From: Rhodobacter sp.
GTDB taxonomy: Bacteria > Pseudomonadota > Alphaproteobacteria > Rhodobacterales > Rhodobacteraceae
NCBI GenBank assembly: GCA_027484145.1
Contig: JAIXUH010000002.1
Span: forward strand, 310,001-374,000
Length of the DNA stretch: 64,000 nt
Reading direction: 5' to 3'
Shown: positions 55,521 through 64,000 of the stretch, piece by piece
How positions within the stretch are numbered: the stretch's first letter is position 1
How the letters are laid out: every line of letters begins with the position of its first letter
Made by a program: the position numbers and the translations under genes
Notes under the pieces: generated by a model
What the model saw: only the letters and a program-made list of their open reading frames with translations
Database searches by the model: none
Told to the model about the DNA's origin: nothing

Positions 55521-58500
55521 TTGCCTTCAGACAAAGATAAAGGCAAGGCCACGTCGAGAAAAGAAAATCCGTTCAGGCATGTGGCGCAGGGGGTGGCAGA
55601 AGGCGCGGTGGCAGGCAATGAGGCGCAGGATGAGGGGCTTTTGCCCCTGACGCAACGCGCGGCCGAGAATATGCCGCCCGCGCCGCCTGATCCGCCGCGC
55701 GGGCGCCGCAGGCATGTCGTGGTGCGGGCCGGGCGCCGTGTCGGTCGGGCGGGGCTGGTGCTGGTCGGGGTGCTGGCGCTTATGGCCGCCGTCGGCGCGC
55801 TGACCGTGCTGGCCTTGACGGGCAAGCCGATGCGGCTGCCGGTTTGGGCGGTTGCCGAACTGGAAATGCGCGCCAATGATGCCTTGGGCGCGGCCTTGCC
55901 GGGGGCGGCCCTTTCGGTGGGCAGCATCGAGATCATGCTGGAAGAAGACTGGACTCCCCGTCTGCGGCTGGAGGATCTGCGGCTGTTGCAAGGGCAGGGC
56001 GCGACGGTTCTGGCGCTGCCGGATCTGCGCGTGGCCTTTGATGCCGGGGCTTTTGTGTCTGAGCGCGCATTGCGCCCGCAAACGTTGCGGCTGATCGGCG
56101 GCAATATCGCGCTGAAACGGCAGGCCGATGGCAAGCTGGACCTGCGGTTTGGCGCGGCAGGGGCGGCACCGACGATCGATGGCGTGCCCGCGCTCTTGGC
56201 GGCCATCGACCGGGCTTTGGCGACACCACTGCTGTCGCGGTTACAGATGATCGAGGCCGAGGCCGCCACCCTGACGCTGGAAGATGCGCGCACGGGGCGG
56301 GTCTGGTCGGTGGGGGATGGCCGGTTGCGGGTGGACAACCGCGCAGATGCCCTTGCTGCCGAAGTCGGGCTGACATTGGTCGGCGGTGGCGTGACCCCGG
56401 CACAGGCCTTGGTCACCGTGCTGCGCCCCAAGGGCAAGACCGAGGCGCGCATCACTGCATCGGTGGATCAGGTGGCCGCCAGCGACCTTGCTGCACAAGC
56501 GCCGGTTCTGGGTTGGCTTGGCATTCTGGACGCGCCGATTTCGGGCAAGATCGCGGCGGAAGTCACACAGGATGGTTTGACAGCGCTGAGTGCGGAAATC
56601 GTGATTGGCGCCGGGGCCTTGCGTCCGGATGATGCGGCGCGGCCCATTGCCTTTGACCGCGCCGCCATGACGCTTGGCTATGATCCGGCGCGCGGGCGCA
56701 TCGCCCTGACCGATTTGCGGGTGGAAAGCCGGAGCCTGCGCTTGCGCGCGTCGGGCCATTCCTATCCGCTGGATGCGCGGGGCCAGATCATGACCGGGGC
56801 CTTGGGTGCGCTGCTGCCGGATGCGTTTCTGGGGCAGGTGAACATTACCGAGGCGCTGATCGACCCTGAGGGGCTGTTCGAGCGCCCGCTGGTGTTTACG
56901 GCCGGGGCGATCGATGCGCGGCTGTCGCTGCGGCCGTTCCGCCTTGATATCGGGCAGGTGGCGCTGGTCGAAGAACAGGGGCGGCGCGTCAGCCTGAAGG
57001 GCCGGGCCGAAGTGCTGCCCGAGGGCTGGAAGCTGGCGCTGGACGTGGGGCTGGACGCCATCGGCAATGACCAGTTGCTGCAGCTTTGGCCGAAATCGGC
57101 GGTGGCGCAGACGCGGGCATGGGTCGGGCAGAATGTGGCCAAGGGGCTGCTCAAGAACGTCAAGGCCGCGCTGAGGGTGGTTCCGGGGCAAGAGCCGCGC
57201 CTGTCACTGGGCTATGAGTTTGACGGGGCCGAGGTTACCTTCTTGCGGACCTTGCCGCCCATCCAGAACGGGCGCGGGCGATCCAGCATCGAAGGGCGGG
57301 CCTATACGGTTGTGCTGGACGAAGGCACGGTCGTGGCCCCTTTGGGCGGCGAGATTGCAGTGGGTGGTTCGGTCTTTGGCGTGCCCGACATTCTGGCAAA
57401 GCCGTCGCGGGCCGAGATCCGACTGAAAACCGAAAGCTCGATCACGGCGGCGCTGTCGCTTCTGGACCTGCCGCCGTTCGGATTCATGGCAAAGGCAGGC
57501 CGCACGCCCGAATTGGGCGACGGGCGCGCGCTGGTGGACACGACCTTGTCGCTGCCCTTGGTGCGTCGGGTGGAACTGAAGGATGTGACCTATCAGGTGC
57601 GCGGGCAACTCTTGGGGCTGACGTCGGATGTGCTGGTGCCGGGCCGTGTGGTGACAGCGGATCAGCTGACGCTGCTGGCAAGCCCGGAGGGTTTGACGAT
57701 TGCAGGGCCGGGCCGCATCGGGGCTGTGCCGTTTGACGTGACTTTTTCACAAGGGTTTGGCGCGGCGGCGCGGGGGCGCTCGCAGATCGAAGGCACGGTC
57801 GAATTGTCCCCGGCAACGGTGGCCGAATTCGGCATCGGCTTGCCGCAAGGGGCGGTTGGCGGAAAGGGCCGGGCCGAAGTGACCATCGCCCTGCAAAAGG
57901 ACGCGCCGGGCACATTGACGCTGCGTTCTGACCTTGCAGGGCTCTCGCTGCGTCTGCCGCAGGTCGGCTGGCAAAAGGGGGCGGCCACGCGCGGCAAACT
58001 GGAGGTCGAGGCCACCCTTGGCGCGCCACCCGTCATTTCGCGCCTGACACTGGATGCGCCGGGGCTGCAGGCCACCGGCAGGATCGACCTGCAAAAGGGT
58101 GGCGGTCTGGACGTGGCGCGGTTTGACTCGGTTTCGCTGAACGGCTGGCTGGATGCCCCGGTGGAATTGCGCGGCCGTGGCAAGGCCCGCGCGCCCGAGG
58201 TGCGGGTGACAGGCGGCAGCGTTGATCTGCGTCGGCTTGACCGGGGCAACAGCGGCGGTGGCGATGATGCCGACGGCGGGCCGATCGTGGTGGCGCTGGA
58301 CCGTCTGATCGTGACCGATGGAATCGCACTGACCGGTTTTGAGGGTGAATTTGCGTCGCGCGGGGGCCTGAACGGCGGGTTTCGGGCGCGTGTGAATGGC
58401 GGACCGGTGGTGAACGGCACGGTGGTGCCGTCACGCCATGGCACAGCGGTGCGGATTCTGTCGGATGACGCCGGGGGCACGCTGGCGGCGGCGGGGGTCT

Positions 58501-59024
58501 TTGCCTCGGCCCGCGGCGGCAAGATGGACCTTCGCCTGACGCCGCGCCCCGCAGAAGGGGTCTATGACGGCACGGTGCAGATTGCGCGGGTGCGCGTGCG
58601 CGACGCCAATGTGCTGGCAGAACTGCTGTCGGCCATTTCGGTGGTGGGGATGCTGGAACAACTGAACGGCGAAGGCATTCCGTTTTCCGAAGCGACGGCC
58701 GATTTCATCCTGACCCCGAATGCGGTTGAAATCACACGCGGGTCGGCCATCGGGGCCTCTTTGGGAGTGTCGATGGCGGGGTTGTATGGGGTCAAGACCA
58801 AACGGCTGGACTTGCAGGGCGTCATCTCACCGGTCTATCTGCTGAACGGTATCGGTGCGGCATTGACGCGCAAGGGCGAAGGGCTGTTCGGCTTTAACTA
58901 TGCGCTTGGCGGCACGTCGGATGATCCGCAGGTGCAGGTGAACCCGTTGTCGATTCTGACGCCGGGCATGTTCCGCGAGATTTTCCGGCGACCGCCGCCG
59001 GTGCTGAATGAGGGCGGGGGTTGA
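55521..59024 (+). CDS. Large AsmA/YhdP-like protein (DUF3971)
   Basis: About 1167 residues: a basic cytosolic N-terminus, one membrane helix (about 76-98), then a very long repetitive beta-rich region with many short strands, and an AsmA-type C-terminus (about 1040-1140, [21 protein letters not shown] and [14 protein letters not shown]). Such proteins bridge the periplasm and move phospholipids between membranes. The start is uncertain: the TTG at 55521 has no ribosome-binding site, and GTG at 55611 (after AGAAGG) or ATG at 55671 are alternatives. Confidence 0.85.
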   Translation: MPSDKDKGKATSRKENPFRHVAQGVAEGAVAGNEAQDEGLLPLTQRAAENMPPAPPDPPRGRRRHVVVRAGRRVGRAGLVLVGVLALMAAVGALTVLALTGKPMRLPVWAVAELEMRANDALGAALPGAALSVGSIEIMLEEDWTPRLRLEDLRLLQGQGATVLALPDLRVAFDAGAFVSERALRPQTLRLIGGNIALKRQADGKLDLRFGAAGAAPTIDGVPALLAAIDRALATPLLSRLQMIEAEAATLTLEDARTGRVWSVGDGRLRVDNRADALAAEVGLTLVGGGVTPAQALVTVLRPKGKTEARITASVDQVAASDLAAQAPVLGWLGILDAPISGKIAAEVTQDGLTALSAEIVIGAGALRPDDAARPIAFDRAAMTLGYDPARGRIALTDLRVESRSLRLRASGHSYPLDARGQIMTGALGALLPDAFLGQVNITEALIDPEGLFERPLVFTAGAIDARLSLRPFRLDIGQVALVEEQGRRVSLKGRAEVLPEGWKLALDVGLDAIGNDQLLQLWPKSAVAQTRAWVGQNVAKGLLKNVKAALRVVPGQEPRLSLGYEFDGAEVTFLRTLPPIQNGRGRSSIEGRAYTVVLDEGTVVAPLGGEIAVGGSVFGVPDILAKPSRAEIRLKTESSITAALSLLDLPPFGFMAKAGRTPELGDGRALVDTTLSLPLVRRVELKDVTYQVRGQLLGLTSDVLVPGRVVTADQLTLLASPEGLTIAGPGRIGAVPFDVTFSQGFGAAARGRSQIEGTVELSPATVAEFGIGLPQGAVGGKGRAEVTIALQKDAPGTLTLRSDLAGLSLRLPQVGWQKGAATRGKLEVEATLGAPPVISRLTLDAPGLQATGRIDLQKGGGLDVARFDSVSLNGWLDAPVELRGRGKARAPEVRVTGGSVDLRRLDRGNSGGGDDADGGPIVVALDRLIVTDGIALTGFEGEFASRGGLNGGFRARVNGGPVVNGTVVPSRHGTAVRILSDDAGGTLAAAGVFASARGGKMDLRLTPRPAEGVYDGTVQIARVRVRDANVLAELLSAISVVGMLEQLNGEGIPFSEATADFILTPNAVEITRGSAIGASLGVSMAGLYGVKTKRLDLQGVISPVYLLNGIGAALTRKGEGLFGFNYALGGTSDDPQVQVNPLSILTPGMFREIFRRPPPVLNEGGG

Positions 59025-59031
59025 GGTTGCT

Positions 59032-60063
59032 GTGAAACTGTCTGATTTCGATTTTGACCTGCCCGAGCGGCTGATTGCCACGCGGCCTGCACGTCCGCGC
59101 ACATCGGCCCGGCTGTTGCTGGCCGAAGGCGACAGCATTCGCGATCTGCATGTGCGCGATCTGGTGGATGTGTTCCGGCCGGGTGATCGTTTGGTGCTGA
59201 ACAATACACGTGTGATTCCGGCGCGTCTGGTGGGGCACCGCACGCGCGGCGATGCGCAGGCCAAGATTGAGGTCACGCTGATGGAGCCGGCCGCCGAAGG
59301 GTGGCGCGCCATGGCCAAGCCCCTGCGCAAGGTGAACACGGGCGAGGCGATCGTGTTTTCTGATGCCCTGAGCGCGGTTGTTGCCGATAAGACTGACTCA
59401 GACCTGCAGCTGGTGTTCAACCTGAAGGGGGACGATTTTGATGCCGCCTTGGCGCAGGCGGGGGGGATGCCGCTACCGCCCTACATCGCGGCCAAACGTG
59501 CGCCGGATGCGCAGGATGAACAGGATTATCAGACCGTCTTTGCCCGCCACGCCGGGGCGGTCGCGGCACCAACGGCCAGCCTGCATTTTGATCAGCCCTT
59601 GCTGGAGGCGCTGCGAGACAAAGGCGTCGCCTTTACAGAAGTGACGCTGCATGTGGGTGCGGGCACCTTTCTGCCGGTCAAGGTCGAGGATGTGGCAACC
59701 CACAAGATGCATGCCGAATGGGGGCAGGTGACCCCGGCCGCGGCTGATGCGATCAACGCCACCAAAGACGCAGGCGGCAGGGTCATACCCGTTGGAACCA
59801 CGGCGTTGCGGCTGATCGAATCGGCGGCGCGATCGGGCCGGATGGCACCTTGGCAGGGGCCGACCGACATTTTCATCTATCCCGGCTTTCGCTTTCACGT
59901 CACCGACGCGCTGATGACCAACTTTCACCTGCCCAAGTCCACGCTGTTGATGCTGGTGTCAGCCTTGATGGGCAAAGATCGGATGGATCGGGTCTATGCC
60001 CATGCCATTGCCTCGGACTACCGATTTTTCAGCTATGGCGACGCATCGCTGTTGATTCCCTAA
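59032..60063 (+). CDS. queA: S-adenosylmethionine:tRNA ribosyltransferase-isomerase
   Basis: A 343-residue enzyme that converts preQ1 at tRNA position 34 to epoxyqueuosine using SAM as ribosyl donor. The conserved [21 protein letters not shown]-like ([12 protein letters not shown]) and [28 protein letters not shown] segments are present. The start is GTG at 59032 with GAGG five bases upstream ([15 protein letters not shown]), 7 bp after the AsmA-like stop. Confidence 0.96.
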   Translation: MKLSDFDFDLPERLIATRPARPRTSARLLLAEGDSIRDLHVRDLVDVFRPGDRLVLNNTRVIPARLVGHRTRGDAQAKIEVTLMEPAAEGWRAMAKPLRKVNTGEAIVFSDALSAVVADKTDSDLQLVFNLKGDDFDAALAQAGGMPLPPYIAAKRAPDAQDEQDYQTVFARHAGAVAAPTASLHFDQPLLEALRDKGVAFTEVTLHVGAGTFLPVKVEDVATHKMHAEWGQVTPAAADAINATKDAGGRVIPVGTTALRLIESAARSGRMAPWQGPTDIFIYPGFRFHVTDALMTNFHLPKSTLLMLVSALMGKDRMDRVYAHAIASDYRFFSYGDASLLIP

Positions 60064-60170
60064 GAGGCGGATGCGAGCCCAAGTTCGGCCCGCGCTGTCA
60101 GAAGGTCGGTCTGCGGCCTTTCTCTGACCGCCCGCGCAGCCTATGCTGGCGCGGCATGCAGGAGTGAACC

Positions 60171-61406
60171 ATGATCAAAGTCTTGACCACGACATGGCCC
60201 CTGCTGCTGGGCGTGATGCTGTTGATGGTGGGCAACGGCATTCAGGGTACGATCCTTGGCATTCGGGGAAATACGGCGGGGTTCACGACCTTTCAGTTGT
60301 CGGTCGTCATGTCGTCTTATTTCGCCGGTTTTTTGCTTGGCAGCCGCATGGCCCCCGACATGCTGCGGCGCGTGGGCCATGTGCGGGTGTTTGCGGCCCT
60401 TGGCTCGCTGATCTCGGCCATTCTGGTGGTGTATCCGGTGTTCCCCGATTGGGTGACGTGGTCGGTTCTGCGTGTTTTGGTCGGGTTTTGCTTTTCCGGC
60501 ATCTATATCACCGCCGAAAGCTGGCTGAACAACGTCGCCACCAATGAGACGCGCGGGCAGGCGTTGTCGGCCTATATGATCGTGCAGATGCTGGGCATCA
60601 TCTCCAGTCAGGTGCTGTTGAACCTGCCCGATCCGTCGGGCTTTGTGCTGTTCATCCTGCCGTCGGTTCTGGTGTCTCTGGCCTTTATGCCGATGCTGCT
60701 GGCCGCCACGCCAAGCCCGGTATTCGAATCAACGCGGCCCTTGTCCTTTGCTGCGCTGTTCCGCATCTCTCCTCTGGGCTGTGTGGGCATGCTGCTGACC
60801 GGCGGGGTGTTTGCGGCGATGTTCGGCATGGCGTCGGTCTGGGGCGCGCAGATCGGGCTGACGCTGCAACAGATTTCGATGTTCGTGGGCGCGCTTTATG
60901 TGGGCGGCCTTGTGTTGCAGTACCCGATCGGCTGGTTTTCCGACCGGATGGACCGCCGCACGCTGATCACCGGGCTGTCGTTTGTGGCGGCCGCGGTCAT
61001 GCTGGTGGCCACGCTGGCGCCGCTGCCGTTTGTGGCGTTGCTGGTGGTGGCGCTGTTGCTGGGGGGGATCACGAACCCGGTCTATGCGCTGCTGATCGCC
61101 TATACCAACGACTTTCTCAGCCGCGAGGATATGGCCGCCGCAAGTGCGGGGCTGATCTTTCTGAACGGGTTCGGCGCGATTTTCGGACCGCTGGTGACGG
61201 GCTGGATGATGGAGCAGTTCGGCTCTTACGGGTTCTTCCTGTTCATCGGGGTGCTGTATGTGGCGCTTGGCGGCTATGGCCTGTGGCGGATGCTGCGCCG
61301 TCGGGTCACGCCGAGTGCGACCGGCAGCTATACGGCGCTGTCGCCCAATGCTTCGGCCATGGCGGTCGAGGCGGCCTTGGGCGAAGGGGGCGGTTCGCGG
61401 CGCTAA
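60171..61406 (+). CDS. MFS transporter, YcaD-like
   Basis: A 411-residue transporter with twelve helices. It shows a GSRMAPDMLRRVGHVRVFA loop, RVLVGFCFSGIYITAESWLNN in helices 4-5 and a second-half GWFSDRMDRRTLI motif. The ESWLNN signature is typical of the YcaD group. AGGAG precedes the ATG. Substrate unknown. The C-terminal tail is short and cytosolic. Confidence 0.9.
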   Translation: MIKVLTTTWPLLLGVMLLMVGNGIQGTILGIRGNTAGFTTFQLSVVMSSYFAGFLLGSRMAPDMLRRVGHVRVFAALGSLISAILVVYPVFPDWVTWSVLRVLVGFCFSGIYITAESWLNNVATNETRGQALSAYMIVQMLGIISSQVLLNLPDPSGFVLFILPSVLVSLAFMPMLLAATPSPVFESTRPLSFAALFRISPLGCVGMLLTGGVFAAMFGMASVWGAQIGLTLQQISMFVGALYVGGLVLQYPIGWFSDRMDRRTLITGLSFVAAAVMLVATLAPLPFVALLVVALLLGGITNPVYALLIAYTNDFLSREDMAAASAGLIFLNGFGAIFGPLVTGWMMEQFGSYGFFLFIGVLYVALGGYGLWRMLRRRVTPSATGSYTALSPNASAMAVEAALGEGGGSRR

Positions 61407-61472
61407 GCCAAACCACGGGTTGCGCCGCAGGGGGTGGCCTGTCACCCTGCTACAAAATGGCAGGAGGTGCCG

Positions 61473-62069
61473 ATGTCTGACCCGATGGAGGTTCTGGAGT
61501 TCTGGTTGAACGAAATCGGACCGGATGGCTGGTATTCCGGCACGCCCGAGGTGGATGACGCCTGCGCTGTGCGGTTTGCCGAAGTCTGGCAGGCCTTGCA
61601 GGACGAGAATCTGGAGCACTGGATTGATGGCACGGTGGGGGCCTTGGCCTATATCATCATTGCTGACCAGTTTGCCCGCAACATCCACCGGGGCACGGCT
61701 TTGGCCTTTGCCACCGATGCGCGCGCCCGCGCTGCCGCCGAACGTGCCCTTGCCGAAGGCTGGGATCTGGGGGCGCCCGAGCCGGACCGGCAGTTTTTCT
61801 ACATGCCGTTCGAACATTCCGAGGACCCCGTCGATCAGGCCCGCGCTGTGGCTTTGATGGAGGAGCGGATGTCCAGCGACCCCGAGATGGCGCTGCATGC
61901 CCGCGCGCATCAGGCGGTGATCGGGCGGTTCGGCCGGTTTCCGTTCCGCAATGCCGCCCTTGGCCGCGACACCACCCCCGAGGAGGCGGCCTTTCTGGCC
62001 GATGGTGGTTACGGGGCGATTGTGCGGGCGATGCAGGCCGACCGTCCAAGCCATGCATCTGATGCATAG
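61473..62069 (+). CDS. DUF924 family protein
   Basis: A 198-residue soluble helical protein. The EVLEFWLNEIGPDGWYSG start, the LIDQFARNIHRGT-like (IIADQFARNIHRGTALAF) motif, FFYMPFEHSED and GRFPFRN are all hallmarks of DUF924, whose biochemical role is unknown. AGGAGG lies six bases before the ATG at 61473. Confidence 0.9.
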   Translation: MSDPMEVLEFWLNEIGPDGWYSGTPEVDDACAVRFAEVWQALQDENLEHWIDGTVGALAYIIIADQFARNIHRGTALAFATDARARAAAERALAEGWDLGAPEPDRQFFYMPFEHSEDPVDQARAVALMEERMSSDPEMALHARAHQAVIGRFGRFPFRNAALGRDTTPEEAAFLADGGYGAIVRAMQADRPSHASDA

Positions 62070-62106
62070 GCCCCCGGCATAGCCTGCGTTGCTTGATTTC
62101 GAAATA

Positions 62107-62124
62107 TAGTTTAATGCCAAACTA
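62107..62124. promoter_or_regulatory. lpd: Inverted repeat upstream of lpd
   Basis: TAGTTT-AATGCC-AAACTA is an inverted repeat with 6-bp arms in an AT-rich stretch 21 bp before the lpd ATG. It overlaps the likely promoter and looks like an operator for a dimeric repressor of unknown identity. Confidence 0.4.
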
Positions 62125-62145
62125 CTTTTTCTGAGGGAGGGAAAG

Positions 62146-63543
62146 ATGGCTGCCCAAGGCTTTGACGTGATCGTGATCGGTGCAGGACCGGGGGGCTATG
62201 TGGCCGCCATCCGCGCGTCGCAACTGGGCCTGAAGGTGGCCATTGTGGAACGTGAACATCTGGGCGGTATCTGCCTGAACTGGGGCTGCATCCCGACCAA
62301 GGCGATGCTGCGCAGCGCCGAAGTCTTTCACCTGATGCACCGGGCCAAGGAGTTCGGGCTGGGGGCGACGGGCATCAGCTATGACCTGCCGGCCGTCGTC
62401 TCGCGGTCGCGTGGCGTTGCGAAACAACTGTCGGGCGGCATTGGCCATCTGATGAAAAAGAACAAGGTCACGGTGTTTATGGGTGCCGCGACGCTGCCCA
62501 AGGCAGGTACGGTTTCCGTCAAAACCGACAAGGGCACGGAAGAGCTGACCGCGCCCCATATCATCCTTGCCACTGGCGCGCGTGCCCGCGAACTGCCGGG
62601 GCTGGAGGCGGATGGCGATCTGGTCTGGTCCTACAAGCACGCTTTGGTGGCCAAGCGGATGCCAAAGCGGCTGCTGGTGATCGGGTCGGGTGCCATCGGG
62701 ATCGAATTTGCCAGCTTCTTCAACACGCTGGGCGCCGATACGACGGTGGTTGAAGTCATGGACCGTATTCTTCCGGTCGAGGATGCCGAGATTTCGGCCT
62801 TTGCCAAGAAATCCTTCCTGAAGCAGGGCATGAAGATTCTGGAAAAGGCGGCCGTCAAGAAACTGGATCGCAAGCCCGGCGTGGGCGTGACCGCGCATAT
62901 CGAAGTGGGCGGCAAGGTCGAGACGCAGGATTTTGACACGGTCATTTCCGCCGTCGGCATCGTGGGCAACGTCGAAAACCTTGGGCTAGAGGCTTTGGGC
63001 GTCAAGATCGACCGCACCCATGTGGTCACGGACGAATTCTGCCGCACCGGTGTGCCGGGGCTTTATGCGATTGGTGACATTGCGGGTGCCCCGTGGCTTG
63101 CCCACAAGGCCAGCCACGAGGGCGTGATGGTGGCCGAGTTGATCGCGGGCAAGCACCCGCATCCGATCAAGCCGGGCAGTATTGCCGGCTGCACCTATTG
63201 CCAGCCGCAGATTGCCTCGGTCGGGATGACCGAAGCCAAGGCGAAAGAGGCGGGGTTCGACATCAAGGTTGGCCGCTTCCCCTTTATCGGCAACGGCAAG
63301 GCCATTGCGCTTGGCGAAAGTGAAGGTCTGATCAAGACGATTTTCGATGCCAAGACGGGCGAGCTTTTGGGCGCGCATATGGTGGGGGCCGAAGTGACCG
63401 AGCTGATTCAGGGCTATGTCATCGGGCGCGCGCTGGAGACGACCGAGGAAGATCTGATGAACACGGTCTTCCCGCACCCGACGCTGTCAGAAATGATGCA
63501 CGAGGCCGTGCTGGACGCATACGGCCGCGCGCTGCACTTCTAG
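62146..63543 (+). CDS. lpd: Dihydrolipoyl dehydrogenase (E3)
   Basis: A 465-residue FAD flavoprotein that reoxidises the lipoyl groups of 2-oxoacid dehydrogenase complexes with NAD. It has the FAD motif GAGPGG (12-17), the redox-active C43-x4-C48 (GGICLNWGCIPTK), the NAD motif GSGAIGIE and the C-terminal HPHPTLSEMMHEA with the catalytic His. No E1 or E2 gene is adjacent, so it is a stand-alone copy. Its stop shares CTAG with the convergent last gene. Confidence 0.96.
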   Translation: MAAQGFDVIVIGAGPGGYVAAIRASQLGLKVAIVEREHLGGICLNWGCIPTKAMLRSAEVFHLMHRAKEFGLGATGISYDLPAVVSRSRGVAKQLSGGIGHLMKKNKVTVFMGAATLPKAGTVSVKTDKGTEELTAPHIILATGARARELPGLEADGDLVWSYKHALVAKRMPKRLLVIGSGAIGIEFASFFNTLGADTTVVEVMDRILPVEDAEISAFAKKSFLKQGMKILEKAAVKKLDRKPGVGVTAHIEVGGKVETQDFDTVISAVGIVGNVENLGLEALGVKIDRTHVVTDEFCRTGVPGLYAIGDIAGAPWLAHKASHEGVMVAELIAGKHPHPIKPGSIAGCTYCQPQIASVGMTEAKAKEAGFDIKVGRFPFIGNGKAIALGESEGLIKTIFDAKTGELLGAHMVGAEVTELIQGYVIGRALETTEEDLMNTVFPHPTLSEMMHEAVLDAYGRALHF

Positions 63544-64000
63544 TAATCCAGATCGCCCGCGCCGCAGGTGCCAAGCTGGTTTGCCAGCATGCGCATCATC
63601 ACCGCGTCGCGCATCAGGCCGTGTGCCTGCAAGAAATCGGCCTGCACATGATAGGCTTCTGCCTCGAGCGCGGCGGGGCAAGGCACGGATTTATCCTTGC
63701 CTGCCCGATACTGCGCGGCATGCACCAGTTCGTGCAGCAGATAGCTTTGGCCGACGACGCTGTTCAGATCCAGATCCGGAGCAAGGTCGATGCGCCCGCT
63801 GCCGGGATGGTAGGCCCCGGCCTGAGACCGGGCCAGACCTGCCTCGACCGGAATGGCAAAGCCGATGGGGGGGCACGATGGTGCTGCCGGGATTCCGGTT
63901 GCCGCCGCAACGGTCATCTCCAGCTTCTGTGCAAGAGTGCAGGCAAGCATGGCTTTGTCGGTGCCAGCCTGCGCAGGCGCGCTGAAAGTGACAAGAAACA
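63540..64000 (-). CDS. Secreted HExxH protein (5' end missing)
   Basis: The reading frame is open to the right edge: upstream of an internal Met (63950) it continues FLVTFSAPAQAGTDKA, the end of a signal peptide. The true start is outside the window. The mature part of about 140 residues carries LLHELVHAAQYRAG, a zinc-type HExxH motif, plus four Cys after the signal peptide (ACTLAQ, PSCPP, VPCPA, GTCGAG). It may be a small secreted metalloprotease-like protein; I do not recognise the family with certainty. Confidence 0.72.
   Translation of the reverse strand, partial: FLVTFSAPAQAGTDKAMLACTLAQKLEMTVAAATGIPAAPSCPPIGFAIPVEAGLARSQAGAYHPGSGRIDLAPDLDLNSVVGQSYLLHELVHAAQYRAGKDKSVPCPAALEAEAYHVQADFLQAHGLMRDAVMMRMLANQLGTCGAGDLDY

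Overview
The window is a dense, high-GC chromosomal segment of an alphaproteobacterium, most likely a member of the Rhodobacterales (Rhodobacter/Gemmobacter/Tabrizicola-like). The reasons are a Shemin-pathway HemA (5-aminolevulinate synthase) very close to what is known from Rhodobacter, the alphaproteobacterial families DUF4167, DUF1223 and DUF455, a Ccm-type cytochrome c maturation cluster, an FNR-type box upstream of hemA, and a short palindromic intergenic element ending in CCCGGGATATTT. I see no rRNA, tRNA, insertion sequence, prophage or CRISPR array. The genes are core housekeeping with tight operon packing, including many ATGA/GTGA start-stop overlaps.

Layout. 1-2.5 kb: end of prfA, prmC, and a DUF4167 protein. 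2.5-10.1 kb (minus strand): an envelope operon lptF-lptG-lptD-surA-pdxA-rsmA. 10.3-12.3 kb: pepA-holC, divergent from lptF. 12.25-18 kb (minus): aspartic protease, MarC, DUF2267-like protein, YheS-like ABC-F, TspO-like membrane protein, serS. 18.2-21.6 kb (plus): yajC-secD-secF and an Mth938-domain protein. 21.6-25.9 kb: aldo/keto reductase, then ccmABCD-ccmG plus a small secreted protein, closed by a strong terminator. 25.9-31.3 kb: acnA, a DUF1223 protein, an LpxL-like acyltransferase and an EamA transporter. 31.3-37 kb: a 402-bp gap with a promoter and strong RNA structure, an isolated fliG-like gene, a tiny Cys-rich secreted protein, a TPR protein, purB, GNAT and an M20 peptidase. 37.1-41.6 kb: small secreted protein, hemA, rodZ-like, ispG. 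41.6-47.1 kb: LysR/MFS divergent pair, DsbA-like protein, aminotransferase, amidase. 47.2-55.5 kb: PBP1A, prfB, DUF2189, bactofilin with M23 peptidase, DUF455, bcp. 55.5-64 kb: large AsmA-like protein, queA, MFS, DUF924, lpd, and a truncated secreted HExxH protein.

Together the genes serve envelope biogenesis (LPS export, outer-membrane protein folding, Sec secretion, peptidoglycan synthesis and remodelling, bactofilin), heme and cytochrome c production, translation termination (prfA, prmC, prfB) and central metabolism (acnA, lpd, ispG, pdxA).

The most interesting non-coding signals are four. The hemA leader has an FNR-type box, three CGGACAAG repeats at an exact 20-bp period, and mutually exclusive hairpins that could reach the ribosome-binding site. 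A possible small RNA locus lies at 31.5-31.74 kb. A modular palindromic intergenic repeat is present in three copies. Two perfect 22-bp palindromes sit back to back downstream of bcp.
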